64,000 nt of DNA from JAYZQT01 sp964412235 (lineage in GTDB: Bacteria > Pseudomonadota > Alphaproteobacteria > MPNO01 > UBA830). Positions 63,454 through 64,000 of the stretch are shown here, piece after piece. Numbering within the stretch: position 1 is the first letter of the stretch; every line of letters begins with the position of its first letter. Made by a program: the position numbers and the translations under genes. Under the pieces are notes generated by a model, which did not search any database, was not told the origin of the DNA, and saw only the letters and a list, made by a program, of their open reading frames with translations. The stretch lies in NCBI GenBank assembly GCA_964412235.1, contig CAYPNT010000002.1, forward strand, positions 62,001 through 126,000, in the 5' to 3' direction.

Positions 63454-64000
63454 ATGGATTTCTCACTCTCCCCAGAAATTGAAAACTACCGATTGCGTAT
63501 CCGGGAGTTCGTCAATACGAATCTTCTTCCATTGGAAACCGACCGTACAAACTACGACGAACACGAAAACATCAAGATCGAGGTCTTGAATGGCTTACGT
63601 GAAAAAGCAAAATTGGAGGGTCTTTGGGCACTTCAAATGCCGAAAGACCTTGGTGGGCAAGGATTAAACATTGCTGGTATTGCACCCTGTTATGAAGAAA
63701 TGAATCGGTCAATTTTTGGGCCAGTTTGTTTTAACTCCGCCGCCCCGGACGATGGAAATATGATCGTATTAAATAAGATTGCCACGGACACCCAAAAAGA
63801 ACGGTGGCTGCAACCGATTGTTGACGGTGATGTTCGCTCGTCTTTTGCGATGACAGAGCCAGCACCGGGATCGGGATCCGATCCGGCAGCAATGTTAACT
63901 GTGGCCGAGAAAAAACAAGATCGATGGATCGTAAATGGACAAAAATGGTTTATAACGGGGGCAGGTCAAGCAAAACATTTTATTCTCATCGCTCGAACTT
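63454..64000 (+). CDS. Acyl-CoA dehydrogenase, C-terminus cut by window edge
   Basis: The first 182 codons of an acyl-CoA dehydrogenase beginning MDFSLSPEIENYRLRIREFV. The FAD/substrate segment SSFAMTEPAPGSGSDPAAMLT and the WIVNGQKWFITGAGQAKH stretch are clear and resemble ACAD10/11-type enzymes. It begins 7 bases after the SDR stop and continues the operon to the right of the window. The catalytic base is not visible. Confidence 0.87.
   Translation, partial: MDFSLSPEIENYRLRIREFVNTNLLPLETDRTNYDEHENIKIEVLNGLREKAKLEGLWALQMPKDLGGQGLNIAGIAPCYEEMNRSIFGPVCFNSAAPDDGNMIVLNKIATDTQKERWLQPIVDGDVRSSFAMTEPAPGSGSDPAAMLTVAEKKQDRWIVNGQKWFITGAGQAKHFILIART

Noticed and set aside
1..64000. tRNA, rRNA, CRISPR, transposon or phage signatures
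   Set aside because: Read through for clustered repeats, integrase or transposase-like proteins and tRNA-like ends; none was seen.

Overview
The window looks like a chromosomal segment of an alphaproteobacterium with moderate G+C, probably free-living and aerobic. This rests on alphaproteobacterial-style gene content (CbtBA next to a CobW-led cobalamin operon, a tesA/ybbA/ybbP head-to-head block) and on many oxygen-dependent catabolic enzymes. A marine lineage is plausible but is inference. No tRNA, rRNA, CRISPR array, insertion sequence or phage gene was seen.

Layout. (1) 1-6.24 kb, housekeeping: partial thpR, a FIST-domain sensor and a TesA-type esterase on the minus strand; facing them an ABC ATPase and FtsX-like permease of the YbbA/YbbP type, then a Bax-inhibitor-1 membrane protein closed by a strong terminator. 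(2) 6.3-30.9 kb, a dense catabolic island: two Rieske oxygenase subunits, an Asp/Glu-racemase-like protein, a class II aldolase-like protein, a ThDP enzyme, LigA-LigB extradiol dioxygenase overlapping a RutB-like cysteine hydrolase, a maleylacetate-reductase-like dehydrogenase, a cupin, an ACMSD-like amidohydrolase, a radical SAM protein, a dienelactone hydrolase, a type I extradiol dioxygenase, an acyl-CoA ligase, two near-duplicate luciferase-like flavin monooxygenases flanked by alpha/beta hydrolases, a hydroxycinnamoyl-CoA hydratase-lyase-like protein next to an NDP-forming CoA ligase lacking ATP-grasp, an acyl-CoA dehydrogenase and a sulfatase. Several divergent promoter regions carry clean inverted repeats. 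(3) 30.9-34.5 kb: gamma-glutamyltransferase-like protein, metallo-beta-lactamase-fold hydrolase, quinone oxidoreductase and a small conserved-looking protein, all on the minus strand downstream of cobA-cobB.

(4) 34.5-58.1 kb, an almost complete adenosylcobalamin cluster: cobA, cobB, cbiD, cobK, cobM, a cbiG-cobJ fusion, cobI, cobL, cobH, cbiX, cobD(cbiB), cobQ, cobO, cobN, cobW, cbtB, cbtA, cobT, cobS, cobC, an L-threonine-phosphate decarboxylase and cobU. A cobalamin riboswitch lies on the minus strand in front of cobW-cobN-cobO-cobQ. The set mixes markers of early cobalt insertion (CbiX, CbiD, CbiG) with markers of the late-insertion route (CobN, CobW, CobO); CobG, CobZ, CobF, CobS/CobT chelatase subunits and BluB are not in the window.

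(5) 58.4-64.0 kb: an alpha/beta hydrolase, an acyl-CoA ligase resembling methylmercaptopropionate/medium-chain ligases, then a plus-strand run of enoyl-CoA hydratase, haloalkane dehalogenase with a complete HLD-II catalytic pentad, SDR dehydrogenase and an acyl-CoA dehydrogenase cut by the window edge. The most unusual items are the hybrid cobalamin gene set, the unassigned ring-cleavage island, the radical SAM protein and the alpha-only CoA ligase.
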